A stretch of DNA of 48,315 nt from Bacillota bacterium (GTDB taxonomy: Bacteria > Bacillota > Clostridia > Acetivibrionales > JAMNYG01), in NCBI GenBank assembly GCA_023622945.1, contig JAMNYG010000209.1, forward strand, positions 1 through 48,315. Direction: 5' to 3'. The first letter of the stretch is position 1. The number at the start of each line of letters is the position of its first letter. The notes beneath the pieces are model-generated. The model ran no database searches, was not told where the DNA came from, and worked only from the letters and a program-made list of their open reading frames with translations. Of this stretch, positions 1-7,204 are shown in pieces. Both the position numbers and the translations under genes were made by a program.

Positions 1-551
1 GCGAACAGCCCGATGGATCCTGCTCCCGTAATAAGAACCGTCCTCATTGAGATGGGCTGAGCCATCACGGTATGCATTGCGTTTCCGATGGGATCAAACA
101 AAGCTGCGTGGCGGTCGGGAATGGCATCCGGCACCGGCCAGACGTTTGTTGCAGGAACAGAAATATACTCGGCAAAGCAGCCGTCCCGGTCAACTCCTAT
201 GATTTCAAAGTCGGGGCAGACATGTCCGTGGCCGTTTTTGCACAGACGACAGTGCCCGCAAGTGATATGCCCTTCGGCTGATACCCTCTGTCCTGTTCTA
301 AGGTGATCAACGTTGCTTCCCAGACGGTACACTTCTCCCACAAACTCATGTCCTATGATTACCGGAGGCTTTATCCAGTTTTTGGCCCATTCATCCCATT
401 GGTATATGTGAAGGTCAGTGCCGCAAATACCTGCCATCCTGACCTTTATGAGTACATCATTGGGTCCGGTTTCAGGCACATCCGAAACAGTGACCGCAAC
501 ACCTTTTCCCGGAGCCTGCTTTTTTACTGCTTTCATCAAGCCCATAAACAT
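1..551 (-). CDS. tdh: L-threonine 3-dehydrogenase, N-terminal half (runs off the window)
   Basis: Zinc-dependent medium-chain alcohol dehydrogenase that oxidises L-threonine to 2-amino-3-ketobutyrate with NAD+ in the cytoplasm. About 183 residues are visible of a usual length near 340. Visible features are the catalytic-zinc motif AGICGTDLHIYQWDEW, the GHEFVG motif, the structural-zinc pattern C-x2-C-x2-C-x7-C (CGHCRLC...HVC), and the start of the Rossmann fold (LITGAGSIGLF) at the window edge. The TDLHIYQWDEW stretch is typical of threonine dehydrogenases rather than sorbitol dehydrogenases. In-frame ATGs lie at 554, 551, 545 and 536. An AAGG six bases upstream favours 551, while comparison with E. 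coli Tdh (MKAL...) would favour 536. The gene diverges from an XRE-cupin regulator. Another medium-chain polyol dehydrogenase remains possible because the C-terminus is missing. Confidence 0.85.
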   Translation of the reverse strand, partial: MFMGLMKAVKKQAPGKGVAVTVSDVPETGPNDVLIKVRMAGICGTDLHIYQWDEWAKNWIKPPVIIGHEFVGEVYRLGSNVDHLRTGQRVSAEGHITCGHCRLCKNGHGHVCPDFEIIGVDRDGCFAEYISVPATNVWPVPDAIPDRHAALFDPIGNAMHTVMAQPISMRTVLITGAGSIGLF

Positions 552-627
552 CATCTGCCTTATCACGAATTAAAATTATTAATGAATAAATATTTCAATG
601 AGGTTCAACATATTAAACTATATGTTC

Positions 628-656
628 ATTATATTGTAAATAGTATAAAATGTAAA
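628..656 (-). promoter_or_regulatory. sigma-A type promoter for tdh
   Basis: On the minus strand, TTTACA (656-651) is followed after 17 nt by a perfect TATAAT (633-628). This leaves a leader of roughly 70 nt before the tdh start. A second overlapping pair, TTTACA (640-635) and TTTAAT (617-612), also has a 17-nt spacer. Confidence 0.65.
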
Positions 657-694
657 CAGGTCCATAGAATTTTTTGCTGATAGAATTCACTAAC

Positions 695-723
695 TGGACT
701 CCTTCGGCACAAAGTGGTATAAT
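695..723 (+). promoter_or_regulatory. extended -10 promoter for the XRE-cupin gene
   Basis: TGGACT (695-700), a 17-nt spacer and a perfect TATAAT (718-723) preceded by TG plus one base (extended -10). The start codon is 28 nt downstream. The divergent tdh promoter is only about 40 bp away, so one bound regulator could cover both. Confidence 0.65.
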
Positions 724-750
724 AATGTAGCACAAGGAAAAGGTGATATA

Positions 751-1311
751 ATGGACTCATATCAGCCGCCGCAGATAGGAAAAAATATAATGATGTACAG
801 AAAAGCCAAGAATATCAGCCTGGACGAGCTGGCAAAAAGGTCGGGCGTTTCCAAGTCCATGCTGTCCCAGATCGAGCAGGAAAAAACAAATCCTACGGTT
901 ATTACCGTTTGGAAAATCGCCCGTTCGCTGGATGTGTCAATAGAGGATCTTCTGGAATCCGGCGGAGACTCGCAGGTAGAGGTTCTGAGGTGCAACGACG
1001 CTCCGGTCATTTATTCCGAAGACAAATCATGCATAATAAGAATAAATTCACCCATACACATGACCGATAACCTTGAATTGTATCACATGACATTTAAACC
1101 TCATGGAAAGAACAGTTCAATGCCTCATTTTCCGAATGTGGAAGAATTTCTCACTGTGATATCAGGACGTTTGAAAGTAACGGCAGGAAGCCACACGGCC
1201 ATTCTCAACGAGGGTGATACAGCCCGTTACAAGGCTGATCGTGAACATTGCATAGAAAACCTGGACGACACCGAATCCACTGCATACCTTGTGGTCTGGT
1301 TTCCAAAATAG
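751..1311 (+). CDS. XRE-family transcriptional regulator with C-terminal cupin domain
   Basis: A 186-residue DNA-binding regulator. Residues about 10-66 form an XRE helix-turn-helix (SLDELAKRSGVSKSMLSQIE), and residues about 110-182 form a small-molecule-binding cupin barrel (PHFPNVEEFLTVISGRL, LNEGDTARYKAD...H). This architecture is common among regulators of amino-acid and small-metabolite catabolism. It starts at ATG 751 with AAGGTGA upstream. It is divergent from tdh with facing promoters, so local control of threonine catabolism is a reasonable inference, but the ligand cannot be read from the sequence. The cupin metal-ligand His/Glu pattern looks partial. Confidence 0.88.
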   Translation: MDSYQPPQIGKNIMMYRKAKNISLDELAKRSGVSKSMLSQIEQEKTNPTVITVWKIARSLDVSIEDLLESGGDSQVEVLRCNDAPVIYSEDKSCIIRINSPIHMTDNLELYHMTFKPHGKNSSMPHFPNVEEFLTVISGRLKVTAGSHTAILNEGDTARYKADREHCIENLDDTESTAYLVVWFPK

Positions 1312-1326
1312 GGCATGAGATTCACA

Positions 1327-1416
1327 CTAAACATACAGACATTAAATATACAGACATTAAGCATATAGACGTCAAATATTCAGGTGTTAAATATATAGGC
1401 ATTAAATATAAACAAT
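1327..1416. repeat. 15-nt degenerate tandem repeat, six copies
   Basis: Six consecutive 15-nt units start at 1327, 1342, 1357, 1372, 1387 and 1402, with consensus TTAAATATACAGACA. Units 1 and 2 are nearly identical and the later ones drift. The array begins 16 nt after the XRE-cupin stop codon. The remaining gap up to 1570 shows no clear promoter or gene. Confidence 0.85.
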
Positions 1417-1570
1417 GTATGTAACCATGCAATTATTGAAGTGGCTTGGAATTGCAGTTAAACTGTGTTCCGGAATTATAGGCGGTTATAAATTCATAAG
1501 TTATAGATTCATAATATTAAGGACTTAAGGTTGTTGCTTTACCTAATTCGTAAAAAAGCTGAGTGATAAA

Positions 1571-1771
1571 ATGAAATGTAAAAAATGCCCTTACCTGAAA
1601 CAGGGCGAAAATTTATCCCATGTGTCCAGGCTGATTGGCTATACGGCCAAGTGTTCACTCTCAGGAATATTGTTTGTAATTGAGGACATGGTCACGACTC
1701 CTGACTGGTGCCCGCTGGAAAATGAAAAAGGCATTGGAAAACATTCAACCATAATTTCCTCTTCGTTTTAA
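1571..1771 (+). CDS. small Cys-rich hypothetical protein
   Basis: A 66-residue ORF with the cysteine pattern CKKCPYL near the N-terminus, one central Cys (TAKCSL) and WCPLE near residue 48. This suggests a small metal-binding or zinc-ribbon-like fold. The ribosome-binding site is weak (GAGTGA about 5 nt upstream). The 3' end overlaps the convergent atpD gene by 27 nt. The spaced Cys-Pro motifs favour a real protein over a random ORF, but the family is not recognised and no function is proposed. Confidence 0.45.
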   Translation: MKCKKCPYLKQGENLSHVSRLIGYTAKCSLSGILFVIEDMVTTPDWCPLENEKGIGKHSTIISSSF

Positions 1772-2368
1772 AACGTGGAGTCGTGCGAATTCTTCCCTCT
1801 CTTTCTCATCAAGGGAATTCTGTATATTGCTTACAAGTTCCTTGTAACGGGGAATAACTATACTTTTCAGGGCATTGGCTCTTTTCTGCGTCTTTTTTAT
1901 ATGGTCGGCAAGCCTGTAAATGGTGTTTTCCAGTTCAGCCAACTCAATGCATAACAGTTTTACCTTGTTAAAGCTTTCATATGCAAGATCGAGAAAATAG
2001 TTTGTTCCGAAAAAGCTGTAATTTACCTTTAAGTCATCTCCCTTCTGAAATTTAACGATTGGAATTTCAACACCCATTATGCTTCTGAATTTCAGGTCGA
2101 TGCCGTTCTCCTCTTCTATTGCATATCCCACCTGCTCCACCACGCTTATCCCAAGGGATATGTTGGCACGCTGAAGGGCTTTGTAAGCGACGCTGAATAC
2201 TTCCCCTATCCTCGACTGGATATATTCGGCATGTTTTATAAGGGACATCATTTCCATTATAAGGATGTTTCTCTTCCTGTCCAGCAGCTCATAACCCTGC
2301 ATGGCCAGCTCAAGGCTTGCCTGAGCCTTCATGAGGTTTGCTTTTGTAGGAAATGTTGAAATATCCAT
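1745..2368 (-). CDS. atpD: V/A-type ATP synthase subunit D (central stalk)
   Basis: Central-rotor subunit of the V/A-type ATPase, a long antiparallel coiled coil inside the A3B3 head. The N-terminus reads FPTKANLMKAQASLELA and ends of the helices carry the usual KKTQKRANALK motif (V-ATPase D family). Length is 207 residues, normal for the family. Start chosen at ATG 2368, preceded by GGGGAG nine bases upstream. The frame stays open to 2431 only because it runs into the repeat array, so the upstream ATG is probably not used. It is the last gene of the operon and is separated from atpB by the repeat array at 2394-2526. Confidence 0.93.
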   Translation of the reverse strand: MDISTFPTKANLMKAQASLELAMQGYELLDRKRNILIMEMMSLIKHAEYIQSRIGEVFSVAYKALQRANISLGISVVEQVGYAIEEENGIDLKFRSIMGVEIPIVKFQKGDDLKVNYSFFGTNYFLDLAYESFNKVKLLCIELAELENTIYRLADHIKKTQKRANALKSIVIPRYKELVSNIQNSLDEKEREEFARLHVLKRRGNYG

Positions 2369-2393
2369 AAAATCTCGCTCCCCATTTTGTTCT

Positions 2394-2526
2394 TTTGAGA
2401 ACCGTCCCGATTTTTTTGAGATCGTCCCCATTTTTTAAGAACCGTTCCCATTTTTAGGACCGTCCTCATTTTTGGGACTGTCCCCATTTTTGAGGACTGT
2501 CCCCAATTTTTGAGAACCGTCCCCGT
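2394..2526. repeat. GGGGAC-type tandem repeat array inside the ATPase operon
   Basis: About seven imperfect units of 18-20 nt, consensus on the plus strand TTTTTGAGRACYGTCCCCA (minus strand: TGGGGACRGTYCTCAAAAA). It occupies almost all of the 177-nt atpB-atpD gap and ends about 25 nt before the atpD start codon. On the mRNA it lies within the transcribed operon. Related GGGGAC/GTCCCC sequences occur near 15139, 29800, 39020 and 47213. Confidence 0.88.
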
Positions 2527-2545
2527 TTTTTGTCACCGTTTTTTA

Positions 2546-3919
2546 TTAACGCCCGTAATACTTATCCAGTATGGCGGTATCCACCCTGTCCAGCTCCTCC
2601 CTGGGAAGGATGCTCAAAAGCTTCCATCCAAGGTCCAGAGTCTCCTCCATGCTCCTTCTTTCATCCTGAGCCTGAGAAATGAATCTCTCCTCGAATTGCT
2701 TTCCGAACTCCAGGTAGAGTTTGTCCGTCCTGCTCAGCTCATCTTCTCCTATTACCGATGCAAGGGCTCTTACCTCGTTAACCCTGGCATATGAGGAAAA
2801 CAGCTGTGTAGCGCATGGTCCGTGGTCCTCGCGTGTGAATCCTTCTCCTATGCTGTCTTTCATAAGCCTCGAAAGAGACGGAAGAATCATGACCGGAGGA
2901 TAAATGCCCTTTTGGTACAGCTCCCTGCCCAGGACTATCTGACCTTCGGTTATATATCCCGTAAGGTCGGGAATGGGATGGGTTATGTCATCGTTGGGTA
3001 TGCTCAGTATGGGTATTTGCGTTATCGAACCTTCCTTTCCCCGTATCATCCCGGCTCTTTCATATATGGATGCCAGGTCGCTGTACATGTATCCCGGGAA
3101 GCCTTTCCTGCCCGGAATCTCTCCCTTTGATGACGATATCTCCCGCAGGGCTTCGCAATATGCGCTCATGTCGGTGAGGATGACCAGTATATGCATTCCA
3201 AGCTCAAAGGCAAGATATTCCGCAGCCGTAAGAGCACAGCGGGGTGTTGCGATGCGTTCTACAGGAGGGTCATTGGCCAGGTTTATAAACATTACAACCC
3301 TTTCAAGAACACCGCCCTGCATGAAGCTTTCCCTGAAATACTCTGCAACATCGTATTTAACTCCCATAGCCGCAAAAACTATGGCAAACCTGGTATTTTC
3401 TTCTCCCGGAAGCCTTGCCTGCCTTACTATTTGGGCCGCCAGCTCGTTATGGGGCAGACCGCTTCCCGAAAATATGGGCAGCTTCTGACCTCTTATAAGG
3501 GTGGTAAGTCCGTCTATGGAAGATATGCCTGTTTCAATGTAATCCCTGGGATATTTTCTTGAAACCGGATTGATGGGTTCTCCGTTTATGTCCCTTTTAA
3601 CCCGGGGATAAACCTTTCCAAGGCCGTCAATAGGCCTTCCCAGACCGTCAAAGGTTCTTCCCAGTATTTCATCCGAAAGGGGGATCTCGAGAGGGTGTCC
3701 CAACAGGCGTATTCTTGAATTTGTAAGGGATATTTCCGAGGTTCCTTCAAAAACCTGTATCACCGCTGCATCCTCAGAAATATCCATGATTCTTCCGAGG
3801 CGGGTTTCGCCGTCTCCGACCACTATTTCCACAAGATCCTCGTAGGCTGCGCCCTTTATCCTTTCAACAACAATCAACGGTCCGTTTATGTTTTTGATTC
3901 CGAGATACTCTATGGACAT
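2546..3919 (-). CDS. atpB: V/A-type ATP synthase subunit B (non-catalytic head subunit)
   Basis: Non-catalytic subunit alternating with A in the A3B3 ring. It begins [15 protein letters not shown] (beta-barrel domain). The P-loop position is degenerate ([16 protein letters not shown]), as expected for B rather than A, and the C-terminus carries [20 protein letters not shown]. Length is 457 residues, typical of the family. Start set at ATG 3919, preceded by GGGGGAG about eight bases upstream. An upstream in-frame ATG at 3955 would overlap atpA and lacks a better ribosome-binding site. The gene lies directly downstream of atpA. Confidence 0.96.
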   Translation of the reverse strand: MSIEYLGIKNINGPLIVVERIKGAAYEDLVEIVVGDGETRLGRIMDISEDAAVIQVFEGTSEISLTNSRIRLLGHPLEIPLSDEILGRTFDGLGRPIDGLGKVYPRVKRDINGEPINPVSRKYPRDYIETGISSIDGLTTLIRGQKLPIFSGSGLPHNELAAQIVRQARLPGEENTRFAIVFAAMGVKYDVAEYFRESFMQGGVLERVVMFINLANDPPVERIATPRCALTAAEYLAFELGMHILVILTDMSAYCEALREISSSKGEIPGRKGFPGYMYSDLASIYERAGMIRGKEGSITQIPILSIPNDDITHPIPDLTGYITEGQIVLGRELYQKGIYPPVMILPSLSRLMKDSIGEGFTREDHGPCATQLFSSYARVNEVRALASVIGEDELSRTDKLYLEFGKQFEERFISQAQDERRSMEETLDLGWKLLSILPREELDRVDTAILDKYYGR

Positions 3920-3938
3920 GGCTTTCGCTCCCCCCTCT

Positions 3939-5750
3939 TTATTTAAGATTTTCAAGCCCTTGCCTGAATTTTTCCTTTAACCTTGCAAATGCTTCCGGAT
4001 CATCATCCTTAACCGTATATTTGATTTTTATTACATCATCAAAGAAACCCGTTTCCTTAAGCTGTGACATGGGAATACCCTTTCGTATCACTTCATACGC
4101 CTGGTTATGAAGATAAAGTATGATATCCATCATATAAAACTGCTTTTTCAGTGAAACATAGGTATCTACAGGATGAAAAGCAGCCTGCTGCAAAAATCCC
4201 AGCCTGATAACCCTGCCCGTCTCAAGTATGAGCTTTTGCTCATCGGGGAGGATATCGCTTCCTACCAGCTTCACGATTTCCATAAGTTTGCTCTCCTCCC
4301 GGAGTATCCTTAGAAGCTCGGTGCGATATTTAATGAACAGGGGATCTACATTTTCAGCATACCAGCCGTCCAGGGCATCCAGGTACTCGCTGTAACTGGT
4401 CAGCCAGTTAATGGCGGGATAATGGCGTGAATATGCCAGCTGCCTGTCCAGTCCCCAGAAACATCTTATAAACCTTTTTGTATTTTGGGTAACAGGTTCC
4501 GAAAAATCTCCACCCTGGGGTGACACCGCTCCTATAACGGTTATTGAGCCTACTGAGCCGTTCAACGTTTCGAATTTCCCTGCACGCTCATAAAACTCTG
4601 AAAGCCTTGAAGAAAGATATGCAGGAAATCCTTCTTCAGCGGGCATTTCCTCAAGCCTTCCCGATATCTCCCTCAAAGCTTCTGCCCATCTTGAAGTGGA
4701 ATCCGCCATCACGGCGATATTGTATCCCATATCCCTGTAATACTCAGCCATGGTTATTCCGGTATAAATGGATGCTTCCCTTGCTGCCACAGGCATGTTG
4801 GACGTATTGGCAATCAGAATGGTCCGTTCCATCAATGGTCTTCCTGTTTTCGGGTCGGTCAGCCTTGGGAAATCCTCCAGAACCTCGGTCATCTCATTCC
4901 CGCGCTCCCCGCAACCGATGTATACGATAATATCGGCATCAGACCACTTGGCAATCTGATGCTGGGTCATGGTTTTCCCGGTTCCGAAGCTTCCCGGGAT
5001 TGCTGCGGTTCCTCCTTTTCCCACGGGGAAAAAGGTATCTATGACCCTCTGTCCCGTAATCAAAGGCTCGCCTATAGCCAGTCTTTGCATGGCAGGCCGT
5101 GGTTTTCTTACCGGCCACTCCTGAAGCATCTTAAGCTCGAAAATTTCTCCGGAAACCGTGGAAATTTTCATAAGGGTTTCTGTGACTCCGTACTCTCCGT
5201 CAGGCATAACTTCTTTTACGGCACCCTCTATCCCCGGCGGTACCATTATTCTGTGAGTAATGGCAGGGGTTTCCCGGGTTTCAGCCACAACCGTTCCCCC
5301 GCGCACCCTGTCGCCCGGCTTTGCAATTATATGGACAACCCACTTTTTCGGGCTTTCATCAAGACCTGCATAAACACCCCTTTGAATGAAAGGACCTGAT
5401 TTTTCTTCAATGGCCTGAAGAGGCCTTCCTATCCCGTCAAAAATATTGCCTATCATACCCGGCGCCAGCCATACCGAAAGCGGCTTGCCTGTACCTGCAA
5501 CAGGCTCTCCGGGGGTAAGCCCCGTCGTCACTTCATATACCTGTACCGTGGCAATATTGTCATCCAAAGCTATTACTTCACCGATCAGCCCCTGGTTTCC
5601 AACCATTACTGTCTCATGCATCTTGAAATTTCCCGCGCCCTTTACCTTCACCACGGGGCCATTGATCCTTAAAATTGTGCTTCCCATCCGGTTAAGAGCA
5701 TTGTTCATCGCGTTATTCATCGTGTTATTCATATCATAACTCACTGCCAC
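3939..5750 (-). CDS. atpA: V/A-type ATP synthase subunit A (catalytic)
   Basis: Catalytic ATP-hydrolysing or ATP-synthesising subunit. It has the Walker A motif GSFGTGKT (residues about 253-260), the long non-homologous insert (about 115-190) diagnostic of A subunits versus F-type beta, and the [11 protein letters not shown] motif. The start is a GTG at 5750, right after the atpE stop, with AGGTGA overlapping that stop. The first 20 codons are unusual: three near-identical 12-nt units encode [12 protein letters not shown] before the conserved barrel ([13 protein letters not shown]). An ATG at 5687 would remove them but has no ribosome-binding site. Either GTG 5750 or the ATG at 5732 is plausible. 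Confidence 0.95.
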   Translation of the reverse strand: MAVSYDMNNTMNNAMNNALNRMGSTILRINGPVVKVKGAGNFKMHETVMVGNQGLIGEVIALDDNIATVQVYEVTTGLTPGEPVAGTGKPLSVWLAPGMIGNIFDGIGRPLQAIEEKSGPFIQRGVYAGLDESPKKWVVHIIAKPGDRVRGGTVVAETRETPAITHRIMVPPGIEGAVKEVMPDGEYGVTETLMKISTVSGEIFELKMLQEWPVRKPRPAMQRLAIGEPLITGQRVIDTFFPVGKGGTAAIPGSFGTGKTMTQHQIAKWSDADIIVYIGCGERGNEMTEVLEDFPRLTDPKTGRPLMERTILIANTSNMPVAAREASIYTGITMAEYYRDMGYNIAVMADSTSRWAEALREISGRLEEMPAEEGFPAYLSSRLSEFYERAGKFETLNGSVGSITVIGAVSPQGGDFSEPVTQNTKRFIRCFWGLDRQLAYSRHYPAINWLTSYSEYLDALDGWYAENVDPLFIKYRTELLRILREESKLMEIVKLVGSDILPDEQKLILETGRVIRLGFLQQAAFHPVDTYVSLKKQFYMMDIILYLHNQAYEVIRKGIPMSQLKETGFFDDVIKIKYTVKDDDPEAFARLKEKFRQGLENLK

Positions 5751-5751
5751 G

Positions 5752-6369
5752 TCACCTACTTAAGTCTATCTTCAAATCACATATTTCATAGAAATCATCC
5801 ATGCTTTCCCTAAGCTTCTCAGACAACGTGTTGTTTACTACCATGCCTTTTGTACGGTTTACTGCACGGCATCCGCCTATGATATCATCATTGGTTTCCC
5901 TGAAAACAGTATTGGGAGGAAGTTCTCCCCTCAGGTTTTCAAGGGCTGAAGAGAACCTTGCCATGTCATCGGATGATATATAAACTTCAATTTCGCCTTC
6001 TCCTGCCATATTGCATGACTTTTTTATCTGGCGGGAAAGATAGGGAAAGTAGTTTTCGCCTGCCACAAATTCTCTTAATGCTGCTTTTACATCATTCAAG
6101 ACAGTCTCAAAAATTTCATCCCTGGCCTTAATCAGCTGAAATCTCCTGTCAATAACAGCTTTGGCTATCATACTGTTCTTTAAGTTTTCTGCATCTGCCG
6201 CTTCCTTCTTAAGCATCTCATCCGCTTCTTCCCGGAATTTTTTCTCTTCCCGGTTCAGACTACTCTCCTCCTGGGCTTTTAACCTATCCAGGATTTTGTC
6301 CCTCTCGGCAATGGCATCCTTCAAGATAACTTCGTTAAAGAATTCCAACTTTTCCTGTACTGTTCTCAA
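5752..6369 (-). CDS. atpE: V/A-type ATP synthase subunit E (peripheral stalk)
   Basis: Peripheral-stalk subunit of 205 residues that pairs with subunit H/G. The N-terminal two-fifths is a charged coiled coil (KILDRLKAQEESSLNREEKKF), and the C-terminal domain carries the family motif DDIIGGCRAVN...VVNNTLSEKL. The start is TTG at 6369, with GAGGTGG four to five bases upstream that overlaps the stop of atpF, implying translational coupling. The stop is one base from the atpA start. Confidence 0.93.
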   Translation of the reverse strand: MRTVQEKLEFFNEVILKDAIAERDKILDRLKAQEESSLNREEKKFREEADEMLKKEAADAENLKNSMIAKAVIDRRFQLIKARDEIFETVLNDVKAALREFVAGENYFPYLSRQIKKSCNMAGEGEIEVYISSDDMARFSSALENLRGELPPNTVFRETNDDIIGGCRAVNRTKGMVVNNTLSEKLRESMDDFYEICDLKIDLSR

Positions 6370-6378
6370 AATACCACC

Positions 6379-6687
6379 TCAAATCTTCAGGCCAATGGAT
6401 TCCTTGATATACCCGGTTATTGAGTCTTTCGGCCTGTTGGTACCGTGTCGGTCGGGTATTTCCACTATGAGGGGATACCTGACATTCAGCTTTATATGCC
6501 TTATATAGTCAGGTATAAGTCCGGCCAGCTTTTCGGTGATAAGTATAATGGCTGTATCCTTCCTTTGGAGAGCCGACTCCAGCGCGGCACGGACTTCGTT
6601 CAGCTCATGAACCACAGTTCCTTCTATACCTGCAAGACGCATCCCCGTCAGCGTGTCAACATTATCACTTATCAAAAACATCTTCAT
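6379..6687 (-). CDS. atpF: V/A-type ATP synthase subunit F (central stalk regulator)
   Basis: A 102-residue Rossmann-like subunit of the rotor, which sits beside subunit D and is known in the family to affect coupling. Motifs are MFLISDNVDTLTGMRLAGIEG at the start and IILITEKLAGLIPDYI in the middle, with the usual PLIVEIPD near residue 77. The length is normal. The ribosome-binding site is weak (GGATGTGA). It lies between atpK and atpE. Confidence 0.92.
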   Translation of the reverse strand: MKMFLISDNVDTLTGMRLAGIEGTVVHELNEVRAALESALQRKDTAIILITEKLAGLIPDYIRHIKLNVRYPLIVEIPDRHGTNRPKDSITGYIKESIGLKI

Positions 6688-6714
6688 TGCGCATCACATC
6701 CGTTTCCGGAGAGG

Positions 6715-7143
6715 TTACAGCCTTCCCAGTATCAGTATGGAAACAATCAATCCATAAATGGCAATACCTTCGGCCAGTCCTACAAATATGAGCGTTTTCC
6801 CCAGGAGGCTGGAATCCTCGCTGATTGCTCCCAGGGCTGCAGAGCTTGAAACTGCTACTGCAATCCCAGCTCCTATGGTAGCCAGTCCCGTTGATAAAGC
6901 GGCAGCTATAAGGCCCAATCCATTGACTCCGCCTTCCGCCTGGGTTTCAGCCACCTCAGCATAAACATTGCCGTTGGCAAACATGATCACGGTAGATACT
7001 ATCAGCAGGCAAAAGAATGTCATGATATTGATACCCAGCACCTTCTTTGCGCTTCTGCCGGATACTTTCCTTTTGATGCAGTATAACCCCAATACAACCA
7101 TGGACAGTACCAAAACTATTGTTGCTGCAAGAATAAGTTCCAT
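6715..7143 (-). CDS. atpK: V/A-type ATP synthase subunit K (membrane rotor proteolipid)
   Basis: A 142-residue rotor-ring subunit with four predicted membrane helices (about 3-22, 38-57, 75-100, 117-139). Only the second hairpin carries the glycine-rich proteolipid signature (LSTGLATIGAGIAVA) and the ion-carrying Glu125 (GLAEGIAIYG). The first hairpin has no equivalent acidic residue. The sodium-binding pattern of Enterococcus NtpK (Gln in the neighbouring helix, polar residue next to Glu) is not evident: Glu125 is followed by Gly and helix 3 has no Gln. Proton use is therefore inferred, weakly. Perfect AAAGGAGG site upstream of ATG 7143, and the strongest ribosome-binding site in the operon, which fits the high copy number of a rotor proteolipid. 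Confidence 0.93.
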   Translation of the reverse strand: MELILAATIVLVLSMVVLGLYCIKRKVSGRSAKKVLGINIMTFFCLLIVSTVIMFANGNVYAEVAETQAEGGVNGLGLIAAALSTGLATIGAGIAVAVSSSAALGAISEDSSLLGKTLIFVGLAEGIAIYGLIVSILILGRL

Positions 7144-7204
7144 AATTTATCCTCCTTTGTTTCCGATCCTTTATATGAATTGATTATTAATCCGTATACC
7201 GGTT

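Noticed and set aside
1327-1416. Possible pentapeptide-repeat protein encoded by the 15-nt array
   Set aside because: One frame stays open through the units, but there is no start codon with a ribosome-binding site and the frame is not bounded like a gene.
2369-2431. Longer AtpD start at 2431
   Set aside because: The extra codons come from the repeat array. The ribosome-binding site and family N-terminus support 2368.
2394-2526. CRISPR-like array
   Set aside because: Units are directly adjacent with no unique spacers, and no cas gene is in the window.
2973-3488. Long plus-strand ORF opposite atpB (and similar ones opposite other ATPase genes)
   Set aside because: Antisense shadow of a conserved gene with no domain signal.
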